Source: Allomyces macrogynus ATCC 38327
Lineage: Eukaryota; Blastocladiomycota; Blastocladiomycetes; Blastocladiales; Blastocladiaceae
Assembly: GCA_000151295.1 (NCBI GenBank)
Contig: GG745354.1
Span: 753,161 to 805,966, forward strand
DNA: 52,806 nucleotides
Direction of reading: 5' to 3'
In this document: one piece after another, positions 32,104-42,797 of the stretch
Layout of the letters: every line of letters begins with the position of its first letter
How positions within the stretch are numbered: position 1 is the stretch's first letter
Made by a program: the position numbers and the translations under genes
The notes under the pieces: generated by a model
The model's database searches: none
What the model was told of the DNA's origin: nothing
The model's input: the letters and a program-made list of their open reading frames with translations, nothing else

Positions 32104-33262
32104 CACGGTCGTCGTGTGTCTCTCCTTTTTTCTCTGGCGTGCCCATCTTCGTGCACCTTGCATGCGATTGTTCCCCTTCGCGACATCCCCTCCATAATCG
32201 GTTGTTGATAGTATTGGTTTTGATACAACGGCGAGATGTTGTCCACCCATTTCCACACGAGATTGGTTCAGCGATTAGGTCGACGGCGATGTGCTCCAAT
32301 CGCGCGCTGACACTCTCACCCAATCATCGGGTATCCGCGCCGGCCTTTCGGCACGGCCTCCGCTCACCCGCGCCGGCATTGACCACGGCTCACTGGTTTG
32401 TGGATCTCAGTTGGTGCGGCAAATCTCCACCAACCCATCCACCGCCGAAAACGCGGTGCGTGGTCGTTTGACTCAACGCAAACGGTTGCTGCTCATGCCT
32501 TCTGCCATCAACAGGTACCCACCTGTATTGTGCGGATGCCATAGATCCCACCCGGTTTTTCTCCTTTGCTCGTTTTGTTTTCAGAAGTACCAAACGTGAA
32601 CATCCATGATCACGACGGCAGGCCAACAAAGAACGCGGGTAAAAAATCAGAAACCAAATCAAATTTCCACTGTCACCCATGCCTGATTGTCAGCTTCCAG
32701 TAGTGAGAATGGTCTTGAGGACAGGAAGACGAACTAGGAGCCTCCAAGATCGGTCCATGGTTGTAGCGCCTGCGTCGGTATTGGGGACGGGAATACGACA
32801 ACGAATAAAATTGATGAATTGGCGCGGGACAGTGCATCAGTTGTCCGGGTCGCTCTTGAAACAAAACGACGGCAACGAGTTGTCGGATGGGACGGCCAAG
32901 TCGAGGGTGAGGGCGGGTTTCGGTGCGGCTGGGGGTTCGAAATCAACAGAGAATTAATATCTGTCGCTCTCGTGGTCCGAGGAGGGAGCGTCGGCTGTGA
33001 ACAGCTGGGCGGTCTCAAATTCGGTCGAAGTTGCCATGGCTCGTTGTTGGTCGTCAATGGCGAGAATGAGCGAGCGCCATGAGGGTCCCGCACTGGCAGT
33101 ACGGGCTTGCAGTGTGAGAGCCGAGGGCGAGACAGCTGAAAGCACATGAGAAAAGATGGAAGAGGCAGGTTGCCGTTGATCGTCCGCTGATGGGTGTCCA
33201 CACGTGCTGGTTGGAGCTGTTTGCGAGCAGAAGAAACTGTCACATCTGTTTGCAGACTGGCT

Positions 33263-33312
33263 GTCGTTTCGCGTCGGTTTGCGTCGTTTCGCGTCGCTTC
33301 ATGTCGTTTTGG
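33263..33312 (+). repeat. five units with an exact 10-bp period
   Basis: Units GTCGTTTCGC, GTCGGTTTGC, GTCGTTTCGC, GTCGCTTCAT and GTCGTTTTGG follow without gaps. The invariant GTCG recurs every 10 bp, about 200-250 bp beyond the stop of eL3, possibly within its 3' UTR or terminator region. Confidence 0.8.
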
Positions 33313-33510
33313 CCCTGGCGAGTTCTCTTGTGGACGAGAATTGTGTTGGCTCCCGTCGAAATAGGGCGACAACAATTGCGCTCACGACGAATGCTAAAAG
33401 CAGCTCAAGGCGGCAAGCAACAGAAAGCAGAAAAATCCTCATCAACCGAGCCATGTATTTGACAAAGCACCCAACCAGCACCGAGCCAAGCACCACACAG
33501 GGCCCACCAA

Positions 33511-35195
33511 TTACAGGTCCTTCTTGAGCGTGCCGAGGAAGGCCTTCTTCTCGTCGGCCGTCTGGAAGCGGCCGTGGCCGAACTTCGACGACGTGTCGAT
33601 GAACTTGAGCGAGATCTTCTCGAGCGAGGCGCGCGACGTGTGCACGAGCATCGACTTGCGGAGCGTGACGACGCGCTTGCGCGTGCCGACGCAGCAGCCC
33701 TTGATCATGAGGAAGTCCTCGTTGACCATACCGTAGTGCGGGAAGCCGCCCATGGGGTTGATCGTCTTGGCCGTAATGTCGAAGTCGGTCGAGCCCGAGC
33801 CGGCCTCAGCGCCATGCGAGACGCGGTAGATCTTCTTGTTGAGCTCGGTACGGTGGTGGAAACCGTTCTGACCAGCGCGCGGCACCGAGTACATGACGCG
33901 CGACGGATGCCAGGCACCGATACAAGCGATCTTGCGCAGACCACGGTGCGTCTTGCGCGGCAGCTTCTTGGTGCCCCAACGGTGCGTGACACCCTCGTAA
34001 CCGTGACCCTTGGTGACGCCAATGATGTCGATGTTCTCGTCCTGCTCGAAGACCGACTTGATGTCGACCTCCTTCTCGAAGTGCTCCTTGGCCCACTCGA
34101 CCTTCTGCGCGATCGAGCCACCGTTGAGCTGGATCTCCATGAGGTGCGCCTTCTTCTGGCCAATCTTAACCTTGCGGATCTGCGTGTGGGCGAGCACGCG
34201 CACGACCTGGCAGTACTTCTTGATGCGCTCGAGCTCGCGCGTGATGTCCTTGGCGCCGTCAGCGTACTTCTGCGTGTAGCGCGTGAAAGCCTTCTTCTTC
34301 GACTTGTACCAGTTCTTGTAGAAGCGGCGCTTGACCTCCTCCGAAAGATGCTCGGCCCAGACGGTCGTGAGCGTGCGCAGGCCGCGCGGCGTCTCGACGT
34401 AACCGACAACACCGACAATGACCATGGGCGGGGTCTCGATGATCGTGACGGCCTCGACGATCTCCTTCTTGTGCATCTTCGACGCCGGGCGGTCCAGGTC
34501 GCGGACAATGTGCGTCATGCCGGCCTTGTAGCCGAGGAAGGCCGTGAGGTGAACGGGCTTCTTGGCATCGTCCTTGGGGAACGACTTGACCTTACCACGC
34601 GAGCGCACGCAGCGCTTGCGCGGCAGGAAACCGAGCGAGCCGTGGCGGGGGTGCTCAAACTTGCGGTGGGACTAGCGAGCAAAACGGGCACAAAGTGACG
34701 GTCAGCGCAACCGCTTGCAAAAAAAAAGCACTCGAGAGCCGATCGGGCATGACAACACGATTTCGACACGACGGCACGACTTCAACACGCAGGCACGGCT
34801 TCGGCGTATCGCACGGAGCGAAGCACGCGGGAACGATTTCGGACACGAGACGCTGCCACCATCCCGACACGCTACAGCGCCATTCGGGCAAAGCACGATT
34901 TCGCAACGAAAGTGCAATTTCGACAATCGCAGCACAGTGTGATTGTGAGTCGAAATCGTGGAGCGCAGGGCGACTGGCGGGGGTGGTCACGGCCATGCAT
35001 CCGTTTCGATCACGGCGGTCGCAGTGGTGATTTGGGTGCGGTCGTTGGTGAGGTCCACAGTGCTCGTTGCGCAGATAGTGCGGCGTGCCAGTTGTGCTGG
35101 TCGTGCTGGTCGTGCTGGTCGTGCTGGTCGTGCTCATCGTGTTCTTCGTGTTGACCGTGCGTGGTGCTGTCGAGCAAGTGGCAGCAATGTACCAT
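33511..35195 (-). CDS. RPL3: large-subunit ribosomal protein eL3 (uL3)
   Basis: Model, minus strand: a first coding exon that is only the ATG (35195-35193), a 521-nt intron with donor GTACAT and acceptor GCTAG, then 34671-33511; 387 aa, the same length as yeast Rpl3. The second exon begins [20 protein letters not shown], the invariant start of eL3, and contains the [20 protein letters not shown] and IGAWHPSR segments of the central finger, with the conserved His of the W-loop region near the peptidyl-transferase centre. Function: structural protein of the 60S subunit, needed for assembly and factor binding. An intron immediately after the ATG is common in fungal ribosomal-protein genes. Codon use is strongly biased, as expected for high expression. 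The identity is certain; the ATG exon is inferred from splice sites, context GTCGCCATG and exact length. Confidence 0.93.
34756..34960. repeat. 10-mer CACGATTTCG repeated within the eL3 intron
   Basis: CACGATTTCG at 34756-34765 and 34894-34903, AACGATTTCG at 34832-34841, and the exact reverse complement CGAAATCGTG at 34951-34960. The spacer around them is also rich in CACGAC and ACACG. All lie in the first intron of the ribosomal-protein gene, so a transcriptional or splicing role is possible. Confidence 0.6.
35094..35138 (+). repeat. 9-bp tandem repeat in the eL3 intron
   Basis: GTGCTGGTC four times, then GTGCTCATC. Located near the 5' end of the intron as transcribed. Confidence 0.8.
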
Positions 35196-35476
35196 GGCGA
35201 CGATATCCGTTCCCGGGAGGGGGAACACTCGAGTGAGCCGAAACGAGGTTGATGAAGTGCACAGGCGCACGTCATTTCCGACTCGAATCAAGTCACACGT
35301 GCTCTGGCCTCCTCAACGGAAAGTCTCTGGCCAAGGCTCCATCTCAGCCCAAGGACGACCAGAAATGGCGAAGTCCTCTGGTCCCTCTGGCCAGTTTCGT
35401 CGTAGTCGTCGTCGTCCACTAGAGGTGATTCCAATATCGACGTAACGATGAGCGTGGCCCCGACCTGTTTACCCTC
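35196..35476. other. divergent upstream region of eL3 and the F-box remnant
   Basis: Presumed eL3 promoter. No TATA box or known ribosomal-protein promoter element was recognised. Confidence 0.35.
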
Positions 35477-36726
35477 ATGACCAACCTACCGCAAATGACG
35501 CCGCCATTGCCGAGCCCCCGCAAGCTCCGGCGCCGCCGCAAGCATGGAGGCAGCTGCCAGGACACTCCCAATGCTGTTCAAGTCCAAGAGCCTTCATCTG
35601 CGCCCAAATCCCGAGTCCGAGCCCCGCCAATTCGCGTTCCATTGGCGCCTCTCGAGTGTCTTCCTTGTGAGTTGCAGGCCATGATTGTCGCGCGGTTGCC
35701 GGACACGTCGCTCGTCCCGCTGGCCCTGGCCTCGCCGCACAAGGCCGCTGCCGCATTGACCCTCTGCATTCGACATGTCCGCCGGTTTGCGGTTTTGTCG
35801 ATTTGAAGACGCCAAGGGCGGCAAGGACACGCGCGCTGTTCTTGCGCATCCTCTCCACCTCGAACCGGCGGGTGCAAGCGGCTCCAAGACCGCCTTTGAT
35901 GCCTCATTTGCCCCCATCGCGGTCGTGCCGCATTCAAGCTGTGCTGGTTCGAAATTGATGCCGTGCATTTACGTTGCCACCCAGACGCCGCAGGCCTTGT
36001 CCAACGACCCGACGCGCTTCGCTGTGCCGCGCCGCTTTCTGATCCCGCTTTCTCCCGACGCTCTTGGCACTCGGTTTGTCGCCGCTGGCACGGTCCCGCC
36101 ACCGCCGGCGCTGCTGGCCCGCATGCGATGTCTCCAGTCGCTGCACGTATCCCTGACCGCCGACGCGACCGCCAGGCGGCACGACTGGCCCACTTTTTTC
36201 GCGGCGGTGCCCTCGAACACGCTGCGGCACTTGGCGCTGAACGTGCCCAGTCTGACCGCGCGCGAGACAGCGTATTTGGTCCCGTTTTTGCAGACTCAGA
36301 ACTAGCTCCAGGAGCTCTCGATCGTGCTCCGTGACCGCGGGACCCCGGTCGCGACGCACCAGCTTCTCGCAGCAACCCCTTGTATGAGCTTGACCGCCTT
36401 TGCGCTGATGTTACCGGCGTCGACGACGCGGTCCGCGCTCGATCCAATGATCGGAGTGTGGCTCCGGTCGCTCGTGTCCCTGACCTTCAATGAGTACTTT
36501 GTGCAGCATCTCAGCGTGTTGCGGCACGTCGTGCACGCTGCTCGGGCCCTGCGGCTGGTTGCGGTGGGCATCACGTGCCCCGACCTGCTCAAATCGGTCG
36601 TTGAATGCGACGCAGCTCACTGAGCTCAAGGTGGAGATGGTGGCCTGTATTACCCCGAGTGGAGAACTGGACTGGCGTGCCGTTGGCGAATTGAAGAATG
36701 GTGTCCATGCCGTCTTGGACACATAG
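35477..36726 (+). pseudogene. decayed F-box/leucine-rich-repeat gene
   Basis: The first frame (35477-35806) encodes a Pro/Arg-rich start and an F-box-like segment: LECLPCELQAMIVARLPDTS followed by LVPLALASPHKA. The protein-like sequence then continues in a second frame (about 35,800-36,305: FAVPRRFLIPLSPD, LLARMRCLQSLHVSLTADA, NTLRHLALNVPSLTARET), meets an in-frame TAG at 36303-36305, continues in the same frame (LQELSIVLRDRG, FALMLPAST, LVSLTFNEYFVQHL, LRLVAVGI), and finishes in a third frame (NATQLTELKVEMVAC to 36,726). The LRR-like spacing of Leu across all parts shows one ancestral gene. Two frame changes and a stop without suitable splice sites indicate decay. F-box proteins are substrate receptors of SCF ubiquitin ligases and are often duplicated and lost. 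Confidence 0.65.
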
Positions 36727-37129
36727 TGTTGATGCGCTCCACCAAACACGACATGTTGCCATGCCAGCAGGTCGTCAGGTATTAATTTCTCTTGGATCCA
36801 AAATATTGATTGCGATTGGAAACGGGCGCTTCCTTGCCGGCGTTGGACTCGCTCCTTGTGCGCACGGGCATACACTTTCGTTCGACTGCAGGCGGCCGTG
36901 TTCGACCAGGACCTTTGGAAATTTGCAAATATTTATATTGTAATGAAAGCGAAATCATCAACAGCCAGGCGGAGCACGCTTGACACCAAACGCTGATGTG
37001 GGCTCAAGCGGGGGCTCAATCTCTTTCCTGAAGAGGGCGCAAGCAGGCAGCTCTCTGTCGCTTCTCTCCCAACTCCTCTTTTCTCCATCAATAAACGATC
37101 ACGCCGGCCAGCAGCACCCAGCACCAAGA
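36727..37129. other. upstream region of the cupin gene
   Basis: An AT-rich patch (ATATTTATATTG near 36,929-36,941) lies about 190 nt before the cupin start and may hold its TATA element. Nothing else is seen. Confidence 0.4.
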
Positions 37130-37738
37130 ATGGCAGCGCCCTCGCCCACCCGCTCGCCCGGCACCGCGTCCCCGCCCTTGCCCCTGCCGACGGCCGCGCA
37201 ACTGATCACGCTGCACGGTATGGCGCCACACCCCGAGGGCGGCTACTACGTCGAAACGTTCCGCTCCATGCACTCGACGGCCATTCTCTACCTGCTCCCG
37301 GCAGGCCACGCATCGGCCCTGCACAAGCTGCTCGTCGCCGACGAAGTCTTCCACCTGTACCCGTCGACCGCGGCCGCTGTCCTGTTCGAGTACGACGAGG
37401 TCGCGCACGAGGCGACGCGCACGGTACTTGGGGCCGACGCTGCAGCGGGCGAGAAGGTGCAGCACGTGTTTCGCGCAAGCAAGTGGTTTGGGGCATACGT
37501 GCCGCCGGACCCGAACGTTGACCGCGACGATTTGGAGAATGTGCCGTACGCGCTGATTGGGTGCACGGTCGCGCCGGCATTCCAGTTTGCCGAGTTTGCG
37601 CTTGCGTCGCGCGAGCTCTGGCATGAGCTCCTGGCCAAGTTGCCCGAGTACCGGGCGGATTTGGCGCATTTGGGCCGCCCGGATCCGTCACTCGTGCCAC
37701 GCAACGACGCCGCCGACGAGGCCGAGAATTCCGAGTGA
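37130..37738 (+). CDS. DUF985-family cupin protein
   Basis: Single exon, 202 aa. After a Pro/Ser-rich start, the DUF985 pattern is complete: AAQLITLHGMAPHPEGGYYV, ETFRSMHSTAILYLL, HASALHKLLVADEVFHLYPS (metal-site-like residues His, Asp-Glu, His), GEKVQHVFRASKWFGAYV and YALIGCTVAPAFQFAEFALA. This is a cupin jelly-roll of a family found in bacteria and fungi whose biochemical role is not established. The length is close to the usual 150-180 aa core plus tails. The ATG at 37,130 was chosen because it directly precedes the conserved core; the frame upstream to 36,980 is not conserved-looking. Cytosolic by default. Confidence 0.85.
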   Translation: MAAPSPTRSPGTASPPLPLPTAAQLITLHGMAPHPEGGYYVETFRSMHSTAILYLLPAGHASALHKLLVADEVFHLYPSTAAAVLFEYDEVAHEATRTVLGADAAAGEKVQHVFRASKWFGAYVPPDPNVDRDDLENVPYALIGCTVAPAFQFAEFALASRELWHELLAKLPEYRADLAHLGRPDPSLVPRNDAADEAENSE

Positions 37739-37900
37739 ATCGGTCGTCACGTTGTCTAGATCGGTGTCGATAAGCGCACGCCGCGCGAACCGTGTGCACT
37801 CTCGCAGCACGCGACGCTGCTCCGATGTCGGCTTGCGAATCGCGTCAGAAATACACTTGAATGATTTCAGCATCATCTATTGCTTTTCCACTTGCACAAA

Positions 37901-39532
37901 TCAAATCCGGGCCGTGAACCGGCGGTCCAGCAGCCCATATCGCAAATACAGCAAACTCGTGGCCCCAACCAGAATAACCAACCCCGAAAACAAAATCGCG
38001 CCAAAATACTCGTGCGCCGAGGTCGGCCAACTGCCCGTCTCCTTGAACGCGTTCCTTGCGGCCGTCACGAGCGCGCCCGCGATCGGCGTGCCGGCCAGGT
38101 TGCCAATGACCATGGACGAGTAGAGCATGCCAAGAATCGAAGGTAGTTTGGCAACTCCGTACAGTTGCGCGGTCACAGTCGTGTTGAGCGAGAAAAACCC
38201 ACCGGAGAAGAACCCATAGACGATCGCGAACAGGTAGAGCAGCACGGCCGAGTCACCCGCAGGCAGCCAGAACGCGAAAAAGGAAGCGGCCGAGATGAGA
38301 ATCGTGAGCAGATACATGTTCACGTTACCCATGGCGTCGGCAAAGTAGCCCGACAGGATCCGACCGGCAATCGAGGCCACGTTGGACACGGTCAGAAGCG
38401 TTGCTGCCCATGATGGCGACTCGCCGAGGACCGACGAGACGTAGCTCGGCAGATAAAAGTAAGGGTTGTTGAAGGCGAACGGGAAGAGCGCCACACACCA
38501 CAATTGCGCGAGGAACTTGGGGTTGCGCAGGAAACCGAAATCGACGAGACCGTGGTACCACGGAAGTGGGCGGCCCGTGTTGGGGTCAACGGGGGCGCGC
38601 GATGACGGGACGCGCGTGCGAATCATGGCGGCAGCGAGGCCGAGCAGGAACAGCGACAGGGACCCGCACACGCGGAGCGTCCATGCCGACCCGATTTTCG
38701 GCAAGAGCGCGCTGAGCAGCTGCACGTAGGCGATACCGCCGACGCCCGACCCGGAAATGGAGATACCGACGGCAAGGGCGCGACGCTTGACCCACCATCT
38801 ATTGCACGAGGGAAAAACTGGTTAGTTTCGACAAACAATAACATCTCCGCGATAATCGCAATTCACGTACTGTGCTGGTACACTGATGCCCGGGAAAAAC
38901 GCCATGGACGTGCCCAAACCAAACAAGACACCCTGCGTCAATGCCAATTGCCACAATTGCGTCGCAAACGACGCGAGAATGAGCCCGGCACCGACGAAAC
39001 CGGCGCCCGTGCCGACAACGAGCTGATAAGACGTGCGTTCCGCAACACGGCCGACGACGAGCCCCATGAAGAACATGACGGCGGGCCCAATCGTGCCGAC
39101 GAGCGAGACTTGGGATGGCGACGCGTTTGGGTAATCGACGGCGAGGTAGTAGCGCTGAAACACGCCAAACGAGAGTTGTACGCCAAAGACGACAAACGTG
39201 ACGAGAAACGACGCGGCGACAGCCATCCACGCGTAGAGACCGCCGTCGATGCGGTCGTACCGGCTTGGTGCGGTGCCGTCAAGGGCGTCGGCATTCTCTT
39301 CGTCGTCGAGGGCCTTGAGCGTTGAGCGTTCGAGCTGGTCTAGTGGCTTGCCGTCGACAATGGCACCGGCAAGGTTGCGTTCGAGGTCGACGAGTTGATC
39401 ATTGCTTGAACTGCCGCTTGTGCTTGCAGGGCGCGGGACCAACGGGTCAACGGTACTGTCCCGAGCGGGCAAGGGTAGTGCGGGCGAGCCAGGGTCGCGG
39501 ACGTCTTGGAGCGGCGTCGCGGAGCGGTCGCT
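37901..39532 (-). CDS. monocarboxylate-type MFS transporter
   Basis: Model, minus strand: exons 39532-38871 and 38798-37901 (519 aa). The 72-nt intron has donor GTACGT, branch AAACTAACC and acceptor CAATAG, phase 2. After a cytosolic N-terminus of about 115 residues, the family signature begins: DGGLYAWMAVAASFLVTFVV, FGVQLSFGVFQRYY, then the conserved cytosolic-loop motif WWVKRRALAVGISISGSGVG at the splice, and a second six-helix half ending in LLYLRYGLLDRRF. This matches the fungal MCH/SLC16-like group of the major facilitator superfamily. Substrates of fungal members include riboflavin and are mostly unknown; transport of a monocarboxylate is not implied by sequence. A TATA-like element lies 132 nt upstream. 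Confidence 0.87.
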
Positions 39533-40577
39533 CATGATTGTTGTGGGTATTTTGAGCGTTAGCTGCGTTGGTGGGTTGCTGGAGCGCTGGAAGAGGGGCG
39601 GATGGCGCAAGATGTCGTTGGCAGGCACAGTATAATCGACAAAACCGGGGCGCGGCGGCTGGTACTTATAGCACCAGCAGCAGCGAGTCGAGGCGAGAGA
39701 GAGGTGGAGAGGAGAAAGCGCGCGCAGCGGCCGGCGTGCACGCCATGGTGGGGGCGACCGGACGACAGGGGTCCGAGGTGGACCGAACCCTCAATGAGCA
39801 TCAGGCTGGCCAGCGACCAGCGTGGGCACATCCAACAAGGGAGTGGACAGGGGACAGTCGGGTCGGTGCGCAGCAGCAGCGGCTGAATGCCGAGTCATCA
39901 GCCCGCCTTGGTTTCCCTTGTTGGATTAGAACTGAACTGTTGTTGGTCGCGTCTTGTTCGACGTGCGTGGGGGAGCACGGTGTCAACTACTGCTTGGTCA
40001 GATCGATTGATGGTGGTTGGGATGGGCGAGGAAGAGAGCACAAGGAGAGCGTGTTACGTAAAGGCGTTGCACCACGCACCACAAAGAAAAATGGCTCATC
40101 CGGAGGTTCACCCGTCGACTCACAGCCACAAATGAAATGACATGCTGGGTTCCGCCAAGTTCGCCCGACACGCATGCAGGGTTCGCCTGAAGCCCGTCCG
40201 ACTGTCTTGTCGTCATGGCTGATTGGCACACTCAATGCTCTCGATCCACAAGTCGGCGTGTTGCCGTTGCCGGCCGAGATGTGCCATCGGAGCACGGTAC
40301 GTGGGGCCGCGCCCCAGAGCCGAACCACTCGGCCATCGATGAGCGGCTGTGCGAGGTATAGGTAGGGCCAGACGCCGCTCCAGTATGGGCGTGCAAGTGT
40401 CCTCGGAAACGCCAGCCGAATCGGCCCTCCCTGGCGCAAGAATCGACGACGAACCTGACGACGAACCAATGACGAACCAATCATGGAGGTGTGCCAAAAA
40501 ATGTGGATAAGTTACATGTATGCAAACCCGCAACCCCAACGATCCCCTAATCCTCGCTTCGCGGACGCGCGCCGCTC
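39533..40577. other. 1-kb gap upstream of the MFS transporter
   Basis: Contains the transporter's promoter and, at the right end, the 3' flank of HGH1 (minus strand). Short frames on both strands look like shadows. No repeat or RNA gene was noted. Confidence 0.45.
39664..39671 (-). promoter_or_regulatory. TATA-like element of the MFS transporter
   Basis: TATAAGTA on the minus strand, 132 nt before the ATG at 39,532. Confidence 0.4.
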
Positions 40578-42437
40578 TCAGCAAATCTCCTCGATCGCCA
40601 AGTCGTCGTCGCTCTCCTCGTCCTCGTCCATGGCAGCCTGTGCCGGTGCTGATACCGGTGCTGCTGCTGCGGGTACAGCGGCCGTCGTCGCCGGCGCCGC
40701 CTTGCGCTCGGCCTTCTTGTCGCCCGTGTACTCGACTTCGATATCCATATCCCCGAGCTTGCCCGTGACCACGGCCTCGAGCTCCTTGTCGGGCATGTTG
40801 AGCCCAACCGACTCGAGCAAGTGCTGCAGGTCCTCGGTCTCCCCTTCGTCGCGCATCAACATGTCGACAATGCGTTCCGCGACCAGTCGGCACGGAACGT
40901 GCTCTTCTTCCTTGTGGTACTCGCGAATCACCAAGTACGCACCGGCCGCACGCAACGCCGTGCGCCCGGCACGGGTCGACGCGAGGACCAGCACCCCCTC
41001 GAGCAGAGCCGACTTGAGTCCGAAATCGCGTTCCACGTAGTGGTCGGTCGGGAGCGACAAGAGCCAGTCTGGGATCGTGTCGAGGTCAACGATCTGGTCG
41101 GACTCGAGCAAAGCGTCGGCAATTTCGGCGGGCGCGAGTGGGACGAGCAGCGAATGGAGGAGGTAGTTGGGGTGCTTGGCATCGAGGAAATCCGGGTGCG
41201 CGCGCAGATCAAACGTCACGTTCTTGACGGTGCTTGTCACGCCGCCGCGCCGGATCAGGTCCGGATAGTCGGTGAAGCACAGGATCTTGGAGAGCGCCGT
41301 CGTCGGGTCGGCCTCGGACAGGACCGCGGTCGTCGTCGACGTGGAGGTGCCTTCGAGCGCTGTCGGCGCGGGCGCGGGGGTGGACGCGGACGGTTTGCTG
41401 TTCTTGCCCTTGTTCTTCTTGTTGTTGGGCTTGCCGCCCTTGGGCTTGGGCTCGGTCTTGGCCTTTTTGCTGTTTATCGGGGTCGCGGGGTGAGGTCGCG
41501 GGGCCACCAAAGCGCCGATCGGAGGTAGAGAAACGCACGGTTCAGGATTTGCCGGCTTCTTGGCGGGCTCTTCCGGGTACCGCTGCACAATCGGGGTCAA
41601 GAAGAACGCGCGGCCCTCGGAATGCTGCACCAACCGCAGTCTCCCGTCAGCATCTCGCCATTACGCTGTCGCTCGCAAGCAATTCCGACAAACAACGCAC
41701 CTGCGACACGTTCGCAAACACCGAGGCCAAGAAGTGGAAATCCGCGTCCTTGTTGTACCACCGCTGTGGTTTTGCGTTCTTGTCGGTTGTGGCGCCGACA
41801 CCGCGCACAAACACCTCGACCAGCTGGTCCATGGCCGTGGGCTGCGCCAGCACCATTTCAACGGACGCGCGCAGGAACCGCACGCGAGGGCGATCGGCCG
41901 GTGGGATCTGGTGTTCGGGCATGACGACGGCGGGCGGCGCCTTGATCGCCGTGACGGGCGCGAGCCGCACGAGCGTGCGCGCAATCTCGGCATTGTGCGT
42001 CAGGTTCGACAGGAGCATGCATGCGAGCGAGGCCAGGACCGAGCTCGGCGTCTGGTGATGACAAAGCGCGGTCAGGTTCGTTGCGCGTGGTTGAAGTAGA
42101 CGGTGGAGAGCGCCGTGCGGCAAGGTACCAGGATCAGCGTCAGGATCTTGAGCAAAAACTCGGGGTTGTTCAAGTGCACGAGCACGGCGTGGTCCTTGGA
42201 CAGCGTAATGAACGTCTTGATGGAAAGGTGCGCAATTTCCGGCTCGTCGGCGAGAGCCTTGTCGAGCGCCGCGAGCAGGCGCGGCAGGCGGCCTGATTCG
42301 GCATCCTTGAGCAAGTCGCCGGCGTCACCGGCTGAGAGACCGAGAATGTACTCGGCTGCGACTTGGCGCAGCTGGGCCTGCTCGTGGCCGAGAAACTCGA
42401 TAAGTTCGTCGAGCTGCTTGGCAAGATCGGTCGTCAT
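40578..42437 (-). CDS. HGH1: HGH1, eEF2-folding cochaperone
   Basis: Model, minus strand: exons 42437-42129, 42051-41701 and 41624-40578 (568 aa), introns 77 and 76 nt (donors GTACCT and GTGCGT, acceptors ACCAG and TGCAG, all phase 0). Armadillo-like repeats match Hgh1: QLRQVAAEYILGLS, LASLACMLLSNLTHN, DFHFLASVFANVSQ joined by the splice to HSEGRAFF, then RRGGVTSTVKNVTFDL, PNYLLHSLLVPLAPAE, LLEGVLVLASTRAGRTALR, LVIREYHKEEE and LMRDEGETEDLQHLL. Known role in yeast: works with Cns1, Hsp90 and TRiC/CCT in folding elongation factor eEF2. Yeast Hgh1 has 394 aa; the excess is a Lys/Pro/Ser-rich insertion of about 90 residues (near 240-330) between the second and third conserved blocks, and an acidic Ala-rich tail ending MDEDEESDDDLAIEEIC. 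Cytosolic. Confidence 0.9.
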
Positions 42438-42797
42438 GATGAGTGCTGCAAGCTTGACGGCGTGTTGTGGTTGTGAGGCTTTGGCGTGGTGGTGGTGGAG
42501 CGAGGCGGATTCTGTGGTTGTTGACACGGTCAGGTGCGAGCAGGTGAAGCGTAGCGATGTGCTCGTGTTTTGGCGAGAGCGTCTGGGTCACTCCCGGATT
42601 TGCAACCTGCAGATGAGTGCCAACAAGCTCGGTGGACCAGAGCAGTCGATCTGCCACTCAAAGAAAGTCAAAAGGGCACATATTCAATTAAATAACGACG
42701 AGATCAACTGCAAGACGATCAAACGATAAAAAGGAGCACACCATTGTGCCAACCCGGTGGGCTGATGCCAACCGACCCACACTCCCCCAACAATATT
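42438..42797. other. upstream region of HGH1
   Basis: GC drops in the right half, the 3' flank of the helical-repeat gene (TTCAATTAAATAACG near 42,683). No gene or repeat. Confidence 0.45.

Larger units (their letters stand above)
31966..33510. other. 1.5-kb region between convergent genes
   Basis: Holds the 3' flanks of the surface-protein gene and eL3. On the minus strand a short frame (33,145-32,954) after a TTTCAG acceptor reads ASAGPSWRSLILAIDDQQRA and ends SSDHESDRY; it looks coding-like but has no findable first exon, so it is only noted. Two repeats are listed separately. No RNA gene was recognised. Confidence 0.45.

Noticed and set aside
33574..34698. A 374-codon plus-strand frame opposite eL3
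   Set aside because: Antisense of a highly biased ribosomal-protein gene.
34672..35192. Intronic C/D snoRNA in eL3
   Set aside because: No paired C and D boxes with terminal stem were seen on the transcribed strand.
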